This document shows, piece after piece, positions 37,156-46,522 of a stretch of DNA of 64,000 nucleotides. The first letter of the stretch is position 1; the number at the start of each line of letters is the position of its first letter. The notes under the pieces are model-generated. The model did not search any database. It was not told where the DNA came from and saw only the letters and a list, made by a program, of their open reading frames with translations. The position numbers and the translations under genes were made by a program. Source of the DNA: Flavobacterium sp. SM15 (lineage in GTDB: Bacteria; Bacteroidota; Bacteroidia; Flavobacteriales; Flavobacteriaceae); contig NZ_JAKLTO010000005.1 in assembly GCF_022012335.1 (NCBI RefSeq), positions 1 to 64,000 on the forward strand. The letters are read 5' to 3'.

Positions 37156-38904
37156 TTATTGTAATTCTTTTTCAGAAAGTTGTTTGAAATACAATTCTTT
37201 ATAATATCCTTCGATGTTTACTAATTGATTATGAGAGCCTTGTTGAATTATTTTACCGTCTTCCAGGATAATGATCTGATCGGCATTTTTGGCAGAGGAA
37301 ACCCTGTGACTCACAATTATCGTTGTTTTGTCTTTACAGAATTCGGTAAGATTGTTTAAGATTGCTTCTTCGGTTTCTGTGTCAACTGCTGATAAACAGT
37401 CGTCTAGTAAAAGAATAGGGGCGTTTTTAATCATCGCACGGGCAATGGAAACCCTTTGTTTCTGACCTCCGGAAAGTGTAATGCCTCGTTCGCCCAAAAC
37501 CGTGTCGTATTGGTTTTTGAACTTTACAATGTTTTTATGAACTACTGCTTTTTTTGCCGCATCAATTACTTCTTCATCCGAGGCATCTTCTTTCCCGAAT
37601 TTGATGTTGTTTTTGATGGAATCCGAGAACAAAAAGGCATCCTGTGGTACAAAACCAATGTGGTCCCGTACATCATAAAGGTTAAGGTTTTTAATGTTCT
37701 GGGCATCAATTTTAACCTGTCCGTTTTCAACATCATATAAGCGGCTTATTAACGAAAGAACTGTAGATTTACCTGAACCGGTTTTACCTAAAATTGCTAA
37801 GGTTTCTCCTTTGTTAAGAGTAAAAGAAATATTTTTTAGTGCCTCTATATTAGTGTCTTGGTAGGTGAATGATACGTTTTCAAAGGATATTTTTCCGTTG
37901 ATGTCAGTGCGTTCTTTTACAGTGTTCTGAATTTCTGGCACAACTTTCAGGAATTCGTTGATGCGTTTTTGTGAAGCTTCTGCTTCCTGTACCATCGAAG
38001 AAACCCATCCTAAAGAAGCAACCGGCCAGGTAAGCATGTTGATGTATAAAATAAACTGCGCGATTACCCCGATATCCGGAATGGAACCGTTAATGTACAT
38101 CATTCCTCCAACGTAGATTACAACTAAGTTACTGATTCCGATAAGTAAAATCATGAACGGACCAAATAACGACTGAACTTTTGCCAGATCCAGGTTCTTG
38201 GTTTTGCTTTCTTTGGATAATTGGGCAAAGTCATCCTGTTTCTGACCTTCCAGTGCATAAGCTTTTATCACACGGATACCGGAAAACATTTCTTGGGTAA
38301 AAGTGGAAAGTTTGGAAAGATTTTGTTGGTAAGCTGTACTTCGTTTGTTGATTTCGGAACTGATTTTAAAAATACTGTACGCCAAAATAGGAAGCGGTAA
38401 CAGGGAGTACAAAGTCAGTTTAGGGGAAACGATATACATCTGAACCGTCACCACGGCAAATCGGATGATGGTGTTTATTGAATACATTACCGCTGGTCCA
38501 ACATACTGTCTAACTCTTCCAACATCTTCGCTGATGCGGTTCATTAAATCTCCGGTACGGTTTTGCTTGTAGAAATTCTGCGTTAAGCGTTCGTATTGTT
38601 GGAATACTTCATTTTTTAGGTCGAATTCAATATGACGCGACATTACAATTAAAGTCTGGCGCATTAAAAAGGTTAGAAACCCGGCAACCAAAGTAGTGAC
38701 CAATATCATTACAATGTTGTGAATTAATTTTGATTTTATGACTTCCGGAGCTAATTGGCTGTGATCTAAAATCTTAATGGAATCACCAACCAGTTTAGGA
38801 GTGTATAAAGTAAAGAATTGCGCTACAATTGTAATTATAACACCTATAAGAAAATGATATTTATATTTTATGAAATATTTGTTTAAATATTGAAGTTCTT
38901 TCAT
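37156..38904 (-). CDS. ABC exporter, fused permease and ATPase
   Basis: 582 aa half-transporter that acts as a homodimer. Residues 1-~310 form a six-helix exporter domain (NRISEDVGRVRQYVGPAVMY), and 340-575 an ATPase with Walker A LGKTGSGKST, signature LSGGQKQR, Walker B ILLLDDCLSAVDTE and switch His IIVSHR. MsbA/multidrug type; the cargo could be lipid or drug. Monocistronic, upstream region AT-rich with no clear promoter. Confidence 0.93.
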   Translation of the reverse strand: MKELQYLNKYFIKYKYHFLIGVIITIVAQFFTLYTPKLVGDSIKILDHSQLAPEVIKSKLIHNIVMILVTTLVAGFLTFLMRQTLIVMSRHIEFDLKNEVFQQYERLTQNFYKQNRTGDLMNRISEDVGRVRQYVGPAVMYSINTIIRFAVVTVQMYIVSPKLTLYSLLPLPILAYSIFKISSEINKRSTAYQQNLSKLSTFTQEMFSGIRVIKAYALEGQKQDDFAQLSKESKTKNLDLAKVQSLFGPFMILLIGISNLVVIYVGGMMYINGSIPDIGVIAQFILYINMLTWPVASLGWVSSMVQEAEASQKRINEFLKVVPEIQNTVKERTDINGKISFENVSFTYQDTNIEALKNISFTLNKGETLAILGKTGSGKSTVLSLISRLYDVENGQVKIDAQNIKNLNLYDVRDHIGFVPQDAFLFSDSIKNNIKFGKEDASDEEVIDAAKKAVVHKNIVKFKNQYDTVLGERGITLSGGQKQRVSIARAMIKNAPILLLDDCLSAVDTETEEAILNNLTEFCKDKTTIIVSHRVSSAKNADQIIILEDGKIIQQGSHNQLVNIEGYYKELYFKQLSEKELQ

Positions 38905-39026
38905 GATTTTTTCGAAAAAATAAAATTATATCGCTTTTAATGTTAAAAAAATGAATTTTATTTTAAAAAACGATTGTAAAATTTCAAAATCAATTATTAA
39001 TAAAAAATTAAAATAATGAAAATATG

Positions 39027-39057
39027 TTGAAATATTCTGAATTTAAGTGTAATTTTG
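39027..39057 (+). promoter_or_regulatory. Bacteroidota-type promoter of the amino acid dehydrogenase
   Basis: TTG (39027-39029), 20-bp spacer, TAATTTTG (39050-39057), 46 bp before the ATG at 39104. Confidence 0.55.
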
Positions 39058-39103
39058 CATCCTGTTTTTGAATATTATTCAACCTATAAAAACAATTTAA
39101 AAC

Positions 39104-40210
39104 ATGATAACAGAAGTTACTACAGCGAATGAGCTTCACAAAATCGACCCTGTTTTCGGTCAGGTTTCATTTGATAATCATGAGCAAATCGTATTTTGTC
39201 ACGACAAAGATACTGGATTAAAAGCAATTATTGGTGTTCATAACACAGTTTTAGGACCTGCTTTGGGAGGTACCAGAATGTGGAAATATACAAACGAGTG
39301 GGAAGCATTAAACGACGTATTGCGTCTTTCCCGAGGAATGACGTTCAAATCTGCAATTTCAGGATTGAATTTAGGTGGAGGTAAAGCCGTTATCATCGGA
39401 GATTCTAAAGCAGATAAAACGCCTGAACTTATCGCTAAATTCGGTCAGTTTGTTAACTCTTTAAGCGGAAAATATATCACTGCTGAGGATGTTGGTACAA
39501 CTACTGCCGACATGGATTTGATCAAAAAATATACTGATCACGTAACGGGAATTTCTGAAGCAATCGGTGGTTCTGGTAACCCTTCTCCTGTAACTGCTTA
39601 CGGTGTTTATATGGGAATGAAAGCTGCTGCTAAATATCAGTTTGGTTCTGATAATTTAGAAGGTAAAAAAGTTTTGGTTCAAGGTATCGGTCACGTTGGT
39701 GAAACTTTGGTGGAGTTAATCTCTAAAGAAGGAGCGATTGTTCAGATTGCAGATATCAACGAGGCTCGTTTACAAGAAGTAGGTGCTAAGTACGGAGCTA
39801 AAGTTTTCTCTGGTGGAGATTTATACGGAGCAGAAGTAGATATTTATGCACCTTGTGCTTTAGGAGCAACCATCAACGACGATACTATCGAGAAAATCAA
39901 AGCTAAAGTTATTGCTGGAGCTGCAAACAATCAGTTGGCGGTAGAACAGGTTCACGGAGCTAGATTACAGGAAAGAGGAATTTTATATGCTCCGGATTTC
40001 TTAATCAATGCAGGTGGAATCATTAACGTTTATGGTGAAATTGCTGGTTACGGTAAAGAAGAAGCAATGCGCAGAACACAAAATATCTACAACACTACGT
40101 TGGATATTTTCAACTATGCAAAAGAAAACAACATCACTACACACCAAGCTGCTTTAAGAATGGCTCAGGAGCGTATCGATGCCAGAAAAAAAGAAATCAC
40201 TGGAAAGTAA
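39104..40210 (+). CDS. Glu/Leu/Phe/Val dehydrogenase (leucine dehydrogenase type)
   Basis: 368 aa. NAD-dependent oxidative deamination of branched-chain amino acids. Substrate-binding LGPALGGTRMWKY, catalytic Lys in LGGGKAVIIGD, and dinucleotide-binding VLVQGIGHVGETLVELI. The 368-residue length fits leucine/valine dehydrogenases rather than the longer glutamate enzymes. Good promoter at 39027-39057. Whether nusB, 82 bp downstream, is co-transcribed is unknown. Confidence 0.93.
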   Translation: MITEVTTANELHKIDPVFGQVSFDNHEQIVFCHDKDTGLKAIIGVHNTVLGPALGGTRMWKYTNEWEALNDVLRLSRGMTFKSAISGLNLGGGKAVIIGDSKADKTPELIAKFGQFVNSLSGKYITAEDVGTTTADMDLIKKYTDHVTGISEAIGGSGNPSPVTAYGVYMGMKAAAKYQFGSDNLEGKKVLVQGIGHVGETLVELISKEGAIVQIADINEARLQEVGAKYGAKVFSGGDLYGAEVDIYAPCALGATINDDTIEKIKAKVIAGAANNQLAVEQVHGARLQERGILYAPDFLINAGGIINVYGEIAGYGKEEAMRRTQNIYNTTLDIFNYAKENNITTHQAALRMAQERIDARKKEITGK

Positions 40211-40292
40211 TTTCCACTGTCAATAATATTTCATAATTTTGCGGAGCGGAAGACAATCTTTCGCTCCGTTAATTTTTAAAGTTCTTACCAAG

Positions 40293-41234
40293 ATGTTAAA
40301 CAGAAGACATATCCGTGTGAAAGTGATGCAATCCATCTACGCAATGCATCAAAACAATTCAGATAATATGGAAAAGGAAGAAAAGTTCCTGTTTCAAAGT
40401 ATCGAAAACGTCCAGGATCTTTATCTTATCATGCTTTCTGCCTTAGTGGAAATTAGAAAAGCTGAAGAAGATTTCATCGAAAAATCGAGTAAAAAACATC
40501 TTGCTACCAAAGAAGAACGTAATCCCAACCGAAAATTTATCCAAAACAAAGTATTACAGTTTTTAGACGAAAACAATTCGCTCAGCGTTGCTATTGAGGA
40601 ACGTAAAATAACTAACTGGAAGAATAACGACGATTATATTTTGCTTTTGTTGGAGGAAATCAAGAAAAGCGAGTTGTATGAAAACTACATGAGCAATTCT
40701 GTGAATGATTTCGAACAAGACAAACAGTTTGTTGTTTCTATGTTCTCAGAAATTATTGCACCAAACGAAAAGTTGTACGACTATCTTGAGGATTATAAAA
40801 TTACTTGGGTAGACGATATTCCGCTTGTAAATACTATGATTGTGAAACAGTTGAAGCAAATAAGATCGGCTAATGATGATTTTTTTGTTCCGAAACTTTT
40901 CAAAGATGCAGACGATAAAGAATACGTTCGCAACCTGTTTAGAAAAACCGTTCTGAACAATACCGAATTAGCAAAAGAATTTATCGACAAAACCCCGAAC
41001 TGGGATGCAGAGCGAATTGCCGAGATCGATACCATCATTTTAAAAATGGCTATTTGTGAGTTCTTGAAATTTCCGTCTATTCCGGTGAAAGTAACAATTA
41101 ACGAATATTTAGAATTGGCAAAAGAATATTCTACACCAAAAAGTAGTATTTTTATCAACGGAATTTTGGATAATCTGGTTAAGGAATACCAAAAAGAAAA
41201 TAAATTAATCAAGACCGGAAGAGGTTTAATGTAA
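40293..41234 (+). CDS. nusB: transcription antitermination factor NusB, long form
   Basis: 313 aa from the ATG at 40293 (MLNRRHIRVKVMQSIYAMHQ); the earlier start at 40239 lies outside the conserved region. The C-terminal ~130 residues are the NusB helical bundle (DAERIAEIDTIILKMAICEFLKFPSIPVKVTINEYLELAKEYSTPKSSIFINGILDNL), about twice the size of E. coli NusB because of an extra N-terminal half usual in Bacteroidota. It binds boxA RNA with S10 in rRNA antitermination. Heads an apparent operon with the DUF1573 gene (18-bp gap) and yajC (11-bp gap). Confidence 0.95.
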   Translation: MLNRRHIRVKVMQSIYAMHQNNSDNMEKEEKFLFQSIENVQDLYLIMLSALVEIRKAEEDFIEKSSKKHLATKEERNPNRKFIQNKVLQFLDENNSLSVAIEERKITNWKNNDDYILLLLEEIKKSELYENYMSNSVNDFEQDKQFVVSMFSEIIAPNEKLYDYLEDYKITWVDDIPLVNTMIVKQLKQIRSANDDFFVPKLFKDADDKEYVRNLFRKTVLNNTELAKEFIDKTPNWDAERIAEIDTIILKMAICEFLKFPSIPVKVTINEYLELAKEYSTPKSSIFINGILDNLVKEYQKENKLIKTGRGLM

Positions 41235-41252
41235 GTAACTTTTTTAAAAATT

Positions 41253-41735
41253 ATGATTAGAAAAACATTTGGAGTATTGGCTGTTGCTGCTTTAGTGTTG
41301 TCAGTATCTTGCAAAAAAGAAAATGCTTCTGAGAAAATTTCTCAGGAGAACGTTGAAAAAACCATGGCAGAAAATGCTGCTACAGGGAAATTACCTGTAA
41401 TCGAATTTGATAAGACCGAACACGATTTCGGCAAAATTTCGGATGCGGAAAAAGTGGAAACTACTTTTACCATTAAAAATACAGGTGAAGCAGATTTAAT
41501 CATCATCAATGCTCAGGGAAGTTGCGGATGTACCGTTCCAGACTATCCGAAAGAGCCTGTAAAACCAGGAGAATCTGCTCCAATGAAAGTAACGTTCGAC
41601 CCGAATGGAAAATCTGGTGAGCAACAAAAAACCGTTACTTTGACAACCAACACTAAAGAAGGTTCAGAGAAGATAACTATCAAAGCAAGTATAACTCCAA
41701 AAGCAGGTGCTACTTCAGCTCCGGCTATGCACTAA
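41253..41735 (+). CDS. DUF1573 lipoprotein
   Basis: 160 aa. Lipobox VLSVSCKK (Cys about 16). The DUF1573 immunoglobulin-like domain covers about 48-150: FDKTEHDFGKISDAEKVETTFTIKNTGEADLIIINAQGSCGCTVPDYPKEPVKPGESAPMKVTFDP, with a conserved CGC pair. An envelope protein of unknown role, regularly found between nusB and yajC in Flavobacteriia. Confidence 0.92.
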   Translation: MIRKTFGVLAVAALVLSVSCKKENASEKISQENVEKTMAENAATGKLPVIEFDKTEHDFGKISDAEKVETTFTIKNTGEADLIIINAQGSCGCTVPDYPKEPVKPGESAPMKVTFDPNGKSGEQQKTVTLTTNTKEGSEKITIKASITPKAGATSAPAMH

Positions 41736-41746
41736 AATTAATTTTA

Positions 41747-42022
41747 ATGGAACAAATCAGTCAGTTTTTGCCAATTATGTTGATGTTTGTGGTGGTTTAT
41801 TTTTTAATGATCCGTCCGCAGCAACAAAGACAGAAAAAAGAAAAAGAATTTGAAGCTGCTTTAAAAGTAGGAGACAAAATCATCACTAAATCAGGAATTC
41901 ACGGTAAAATTGCCGAATTATACGAAGATTCAGTGATTGTTGAAACTATGGCGGGGAAAATTAAAATGGAGCGTTCAGCGATTTCATTGGAATTGAGCCA
42001 GAAAGCAAACAAAGCAAGTTAA
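41747..42022 (+). CDS. yajC: preprotein translocase subunit YajC
   Basis: 91 aa. One N-terminal membrane segment (FLPIMLMFVVVYFLMIRPQQQRQKKEKEF) and a cytoplasmic domain (LKVGDKIITKSGIHGKIAELYEDSVIVET). Accessory subunit of SecDF/YidC. End of the nusB-DUF1573-yajC run, followed by a strong terminator. Confidence 0.95.
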   Translation: MEQISQFLPIMLMFVVVYFLMIRPQQQRQKKEKEFEAALKVGDKIITKSGIHGKIAELYEDSVIVETMAGKIKMERSAISLELSQKANKAS

Positions 42023-42041
42023 ATTGTTTTCAAGTATAAAT

Positions 42042-42070
42042 AAAAAGCCTCCAATTTTGGAGGCTTTTTT
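42042..42070. terminator. bidirectional terminator
   Basis: AAAAAGCCTCC / GGAGGCTTTTT perfect stem between convergent yajC and the YdeI-like gene. Confidence 0.88.
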
Positions 42071-42072
42071 TG

Positions 42073-42660
42073 TTATCTGTATTTGTCGTTCAAACCGATT
42101 CCGTCTAAAACCATTGGTCTGATTTTTTCAATACGGGAAAGTTTGGTCTTTTCCTGCTTGGCACTTTCGATGTATTCTAAAAATTCCCTTTGTTTATAAG
42201 GAGTAAACGCTTCAAAAGCTGCTTTTAGTTTTTTATCAGTTTTTAATTCAGCAAGCCAAAAATCGGAAATAATTTCTTCTTTCTTTTCAGGTTTGATCGC
42301 AAGACCGGCTTTTTCATTAGCGATGGCTTCGTTGATATAATGCAGAATGAATTTCTCGTTTTTCAGAATTTCATCCTTAGATTCAAAGCGCCATTGACGT
42401 AATGCTCGGGTAACGCCTTCGTTGGCATTTACTAAAACTTTTTTCTCGTCTTTCAAAAAAACACCGTTAAAAAACCATACCCCAACATAAGATTTGAAAC
42501 CGCCAACACCTACCACATTTTTTTTGTTGATTGTGTACACCGGACCGCCCCATTTGGTCATTTCTTCCAGTTCGGTTTTATCGATAATGGATTTTAAAAG
42601 ATCAAGTTCTTCGGCCCACTGGTTGGTTTTGTTCCAAGGGTTTTTCTCGCTCATTCCCAT
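42073..42660 (-). CDS. YdeI/OmpD-associated family protein
   Basis: 195 aa. N-terminal DUF1801-like fold (WAEELDLLKSIIDKTELEEMTKWGGPVYTINKKNVVGVGGFKSYVGVWFFNGVFL), C-terminal YdeI-type helical tail (DKKLKAAFEAFTPYKQREFLEYIESAKQEKTKLSRIEKI). ATGs at 42660 and 42654 are both possible. The frataxin-like fold is linked to iron handling or peptide resistance in some members; function here is unknown. 24 bp after the pepT stop on the same strand. Confidence 0.87.
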   Translation of the reverse strand: MGMSEKNPWNKTNQWAEELDLLKSIIDKTELEEMTKWGGPVYTINKKNVVGVGGFKSYVGVWFFNGVFLKDEKKVLVNANEGVTRALRQWRFESKDEILKNEKFILHYINEAIANEKAGLAIKPEKKEEIISDFWLAELKTDKKLKAAFEAFTPYKQREFLEYIESAKQEKTKLSRIEKIRPMVLDGIGLNDKYR

Positions 42661-42684
42661 GTTGCAAACGATTTAGTGCTGAAA

Positions 42685-43932
42685 CTATTTTTTGTATTTC
42701 TCTGCGGTTAATTCGGCAATTCTAATGATAACATCGATTGCTTTTTGCATACTTTCTACCGGAACATATTCGTATTTTCCGTGGAAGTTGTGTCCTCCTG
42801 CGAAAATGTTCGGGCAAGGTAATCCCATGAACGATAGACGAGAGCCATCCGTTCCACCGCGAATTGGGCGAATGATTGGTTTAATATTCAAATCTTTCAT
42901 GGCTTGTTCCGCCAAATCAACAATATGTTTTACCGGTTCTACTTTTTCGCGCATGTTGTAGTATTGGTCTTTGATTTCGATTTCTACAATGTCTGCACCA
43001 AATTGTTTTGCGTATTTTTTATTGAGTTTATCGGCAATTTTCTGAACGAACTTTTTGCGTTTTTCAAATTTCTTACGGTCGTGATCGCGGATAATTAGTT
43101 GAACGTTAGTCTCTTCAATGCTTCCGTCTAAATGTACTACGTGGAAGAAACCTTCATAACCTTTAGTTCTTTCCGGCACTTCATCTTTTGGTAATTTGGA
43201 AATGTACTTGGTAGCCAAAAGCATTGAGTTGATCATTTTTCCTTTGGCATAACCCGGGTGAACACTTTTTCCTTTGAATTTTAATTTCACACCAGCTGCG
43301 TTGAAGTTCTCGTATTCCAATTCGCCAATTTGACTTCCGTCCATAGTGTAAGCCCACTCACATCCGAATTTTTCCACATCAAAAAAGTCTGCTCCGCGTC
43401 CGATTTCCTCATCAGGAGTAAAACCAACTTTCAACGTTCCGTGCTTGATTTGCGGATTTTTGATCAGGTATTCCATCGCCGTAACAATTTCAGTTACACC
43501 GGCTTTGTCATCGGCACCCAATAAAGTGGTTCCGTCTGTAGTGATTAAAGTTTGTCCTTTGTATAAAAGTAAATCTTCGAAATAACTTGGTGAAAGTACG
43601 ATGTTTTGTTCCTTGTTTAGGATGATATCGCCACCATCATAATTTTTAACGATTTGAGGATTCACGTTAGCTCCTGTAAAATCTGGCGTAGTGTCAAAAT
43701 GGGCTACGAAACCGATTGTTGGAACTTCGTAATCCAAATTGCTTGGTAAGGTTGCCTGAATGTATGATTTGTCGTCGATGGTAACATCCTGTAAACCAAT
43801 CGCTTTTAATTCTTCGACTAATTTATTGGCTAAATCCCATTGTTTAGCAGTACTTGGCGTTGTGTTTGAATTTGGGTCAGATTCCGTATCTACAGTAACA
43901 TAACTAATGAAACGGTCGATTATGTGTTGCAT
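42685..43932 (-). CDS. pepT: peptidase T (tripeptidase)
   Basis: 415 aa M20 zinc aminopeptidase that removes the N-terminal residue of tripeptides. Zinc ligands and catalytic residues seen in [37 protein letters not shown] and [29 protein letters not shown] near the end. Typical length. TATATTTG -7 box at 43955-43962 upstream. Confidence 0.96.
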   Translation of the reverse strand: MQHIIDRFISYVTVDTESDPNSNTTPSTAKQWDLANKLVEELKAIGLQDVTIDDKSYIQATLPSNLDYEVPTIGFVAHFDTTPDFTGANVNPQIVKNYDGGDIILNKEQNIVLSPSYFEDLLLYKGQTLITTDGTTLLGADDKAGVTEIVTAMEYLIKNPQIKHGTLKVGFTPDEEIGRGADFFDVEKFGCEWAYTMDGSQIGELEYENFNAAGVKLKFKGKSVHPGYAKGKMINSMLLATKYISKLPKDEVPERTKGYEGFFHVVHLDGSIEETNVQLIIRDHDRKKFEKRKKFVQKIADKLNKKYAKQFGADIVEIEIKDQYYNMREKVEPVKHIVDLAEQAMKDLNIKPIIRPIRGGTDGSRLSFMGLPCPNIFAGGHNFHGKYEYVPVESMQKAIDVIIRIAELTAEKYKK

Positions 43933-43954
43933 AAATGTGTTATTTTAAGAGTAA

Positions 43955-43962
43955 CAAATATA
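43955..43962 (-). promoter_or_regulatory. candidate -7 box of pepT
   Basis: TATATTTG on the minus strand, 22 bp before the pepT start; no clear TTG. Confidence 0.4.
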
Positions 43963-43990
43963 CGGTTTATTTGAAATCGCAGTAGGCATA

Positions 43991-44023
43991 AAAAAACCTT
44001 CTTCTATTCTTTTGAAATAGAAG
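43991..44023 (-). terminator. intrinsic terminator
   Basis: CTTCTATT (44001-44008) / AATAGAAG (44016-44023), minus strand running into TTTTTT; ends the gene at 44050. Confidence 0.6.
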
Positions 44024-44049
44024 TGATTGTGATGAAATGGGAAGGAAGA

Positions 44050-44346
44050 TTAACCAACCTGTTTCAGGATTTCCCTTTGCGAATGGCTTACAAACGGTTT
44101 GAAGCGCTCGTACCAGTCTTTCCAGGCTTCGGCATTCATTTCGCGGGCTAAATCTGCTTCAAAATCAGCAAGGGTTTTGTATGGCGATTCAAAAATTAAG
44201 CGATATCCCGGTCCTGTAAAATCGGTTAATATTCTTCCGCCTTCTGGCTGAGTCATCAGTCCTTTGGTTCTGGCTTCGTCTATTAATGCTTTGGCTTCTT
44301 TGTAACGTCCAAACTGTAAATGGAAAATTTCTCTTACGATGTACAT
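44050..44346 (-). CDS. small dimeric alpha/beta-barrel-like protein (NIPSNAP-like)
   Basis: 98 aa from the ATG at 44346 (MYIVREIFHLQFGRYKEAKALIDEA). A frame start at 44370 sits only 10 bp from a TACTTTTG -7 box (44381-44388) and is less likely. Pattern is strand-helix-strand-helix: MYIVREIFHLQFG, KEAKALIDEARTKGLM, GGRILTDFTGPGYRLIFESPYKTLADFEADL, as in NIPSNAP or related ferredoxin-like dimers. Function unknown. Confidence 0.65.
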   Translation of the reverse strand: MYIVREIFHLQFGRYKEAKALIDEARTKGLMTQPEGGRILTDFTGPGYRLIFESPYKTLADFEADLAREMNAEAWKDWYERFKPFVSHSQREILKQVG

Positions 44347-44529
44347 AATCAGTTGATTTAAGTGAAACAAAAGTGACTAACAAAAGTACTAATTCATTGT
44401 GGTTTTATATGTAAATTGCTGACATTAAATGTGTTGTATTTTATAAAACATGCTTTCAGAATAATAATGAATCTAAATTCTGAATTCTGAATTCTAATTT
44501 CTAATTTTGCACCACAACACAACTCAACC

Positions 44530-45549
44530 ATGTACAAACAACTTATCCGTCCGATACTTTTCTGTTTCGATCCCGAAGCAGTGCATCATTTTACTTTTTC
44601 TGCCGTTCGTTTTGCGAATAAGATTCCCGGTTTTTCGTCGCTTTTCAAATCCATTTATGAAGTGAACGACAAACGTTTGGAGCGCGAAGTTTTCGGTTTG
44701 AAATTCAAAAACCCGGTTGGTTTGGCTGCAGGTTTTGATAAAGATGCGAAACTGTATCAGGAACTTTCCAATTTCGGATTCGGTTTTATTGAAATCGGAA
44801 CACTTACACCAAAAGGACAAGACGGAAATCCGAAACTGCGTTTGTTTCGTTTGCGTGAAGATTCGGCCATCATCAACCGTATGGGTTTTAATAATGGTGG
44901 AGTAGAAGAAGCAGTTTTACGTCTGAAAAAAAATAAAGGCGTTCTAATTGGTGGAAACATCGGTAAAAATAAAGTAACACCGAATGAAGATGCTGTTAAA
45001 GATTACGAAATCTGTTTCAATGCGTTGTTTGATTATGTGGATTATTTTGTGGTGAACGTAAGCTCGCCAAATACGCCGAATTTAAGAGCTTTACAGGATA
45101 AAGAACCGTTAACGCAATTGTTGCAAACGCTTCAGAATCTAAATCTTACGAAGTCAAATCCCAAGCCGATTCTTTTAAAAATCGCTCCCGATTTAACCGA
45201 CGAGCAGCTTTTGGACATCATCGATATCGTAAAAGAAACCAAAATTGCCGGTGTAATCGCGACCAATACTACTATTTCGCGTGAAGGTTTACAATCGGTA
45301 AATAAGATTGAAGCGGGAGGATTATCCGGAAAACCATTGACGAAACGTTCTACGGAAGTAATTCGTTTCCTTTCTGAAAAAAGTAATAAAGCATTCCCGA
45401 TCATTGGGGTAGGAGGAATTCATACCGCTGAAGACGCTATCGAGAAATTAGAAGCCGGCGCAAGTTTGGTGCAATTGTACACAGGCTTTATTTATGAAGG
45501 TCCGGCGCTTATCAAAGCCATCAATAAAAAGATTTTAGAAAAAGCATAA
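44530..45549 (+). CDS. pyrD: dihydroorotate dehydrogenase, quinone-dependent (class 2)
   Basis: 339 aa. Oxidises dihydroorotate to orotate in pyrimidine synthesis, passing electrons to quinone at the inner membrane. Amphipathic N-terminal helix ([23 protein letters not shown]), FMN-binding [10 protein letters not shown], catalytic Ser region [22 protein letters not shown] and [19 protein letters not shown] box at 44502-44509 upstream. The HMG-CoA lyase gene follows 21 bp after the stop. Confidence 0.96.
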   Translation: MYKQLIRPILFCFDPEAVHHFTFSAVRFANKIPGFSSLFKSIYEVNDKRLEREVFGLKFKNPVGLAAGFDKDAKLYQELSNFGFGFIEIGTLTPKGQDGNPKLRLFRLREDSAIINRMGFNNGGVEEAVLRLKKNKGVLIGGNIGKNKVTPNEDAVKDYEICFNALFDYVDYFVVNVSSPNTPNLRALQDKEPLTQLLQTLQNLNLTKSNPKPILLKIAPDLTDEQLLDIIDIVKETKIAGVIATNTTISREGLQSVNKIEAGGLSGKPLTKRSTEVIRFLSEKSNKAFPIIGVGGIHTAEDAIEKLEAGASLVQLYTGFIYEGPALIKAINKKILEKA

Positions 45550-45570
45550 ATAGTCTTACATTTGGCTTCC

Positions 45571-46440
45571 ATGAAAACAGAACAGGTAAAAATCATCGAA
45601 TGTCCGCGCGATGCCATGCAAGGAATCAAAGACTTTATTCCAACAGAAAAAAAAGTTCAGTATATCCAATCATTGCTTCGTGTAGGTTTTGATACGATTG
45701 ATTTCGGAAGTTTTGTTTCGGCGAAAGCCATCCCGCAAATGCAGGACACGGCCGAAGTTTTGGCAAAGTTGGATTTGTCGAAAACGCAAAGCAAATTGTT
45801 GGCGATTATTGCCAATACACAAGGTGCTGAAAATGCTTCCATCCATCCTGAAATTCAGTATTTAGGGTTTCCGTTTTCGATTTCTGAGAATTTTCAGATG
45901 CGAAATACTCATAAAACGATTGCAGAATCATTAGTAACGCTTGATGAAATTCTAAACATCGCCGATAAGTCCAATAAAGAAGTGGTTACTTATATTTCTA
46001 TGGGTTTTGGAAATCCGTACGGAGATCCTTGGAATGTGGAAATTGTTGGAGAATGGACTGAAAAACTGGCAAACATGGGCGTAAAAATCCTTTCGCTTTC
46101 CGATACCGTGGGAAGTTCTACTCCGGAAGTTATTGATTATTTGTTTTCTAACCTTATTCCGAAGTACCCGAACGTTGAATTTGGAGCACACTTGCACACT
46201 ACGCCGGATAAATGGTTTGAGAAGGTTGATGCTGCTTATAAAGCAGGTTGCAGACGTTTTGACGGCGCTATTCAAGGTTTTGGCGGATGTCCTATGGCCA
46301 AAGACGATTTGACCGGAAATATGCCTACCGAAAAGATGCTTTCCTATTTTACTACTGAGAAAGCAAATACCAATTTAAGCCCGATGAGTTTTGAGAGTGC
46401 TTATAATGAGGCGCTTAAAATTTTTACGGTTTACCATTAA
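45571..46440 (+). CDS. hydroxymethylglutaryl-CoA lyase
   Basis: 289 aa TIM-barrel enzyme splitting HMG-CoA to acetoacetate and acetyl-CoA in leucine degradation. I use the ATG at 45571 (MKTEQVKIIECPRDAMQG) rather than the TTG at 45562. Catalytic Arg in ECPRDAMQG, metal ligands in GAHLHTTPD, active-site Cys loop GAIQGFGGCPMAKDDLTGNMPTE. Close behind pyrD (21 bp), likely one message. Leucine dehydrogenase at 39104 would act at the start of the same catabolic route. Confidence 0.93.
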   Translation: MKTEQVKIIECPRDAMQGIKDFIPTEKKVQYIQSLLRVGFDTIDFGSFVSAKAIPQMQDTAEVLAKLDLSKTQSKLLAIIANTQGAENASIHPEIQYLGFPFSISENFQMRNTHKTIAESLVTLDEILNIADKSNKEVVTYISMGFGNPYGDPWNVEIVGEWTEKLANMGVKILSLSDTVGSSTPEVIDYLFSNLIPKYPNVEFGAHLHTTPDKWFEKVDAAYKAGCRRFDGAIQGFGGCPMAKDDLTGNMPTEKMLSYFTTEKANTNLSPMSFESAYNEALKIFTVYH

Positions 46441-46466
46441 TTAACTTTAATTTGTGTTTTTGAAGA

Positions 46467-46497
46467 TTTGTTACTCAAAATAAATTGAGTATATTTG
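46467..46497 (+). promoter_or_regulatory. Bacteroidota-type promoter of guaB
   Basis: TTTG (46467-46470), 19-bp spacer, TATATTTG (46490-46497): the cleanest consensus promoter in the window. An ATG at 46499 lies too close to it to be the start. Confidence 0.7.
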
Positions 46498-46522
46498 CAT
46501 GCAATTTAACTACAATTGCAAC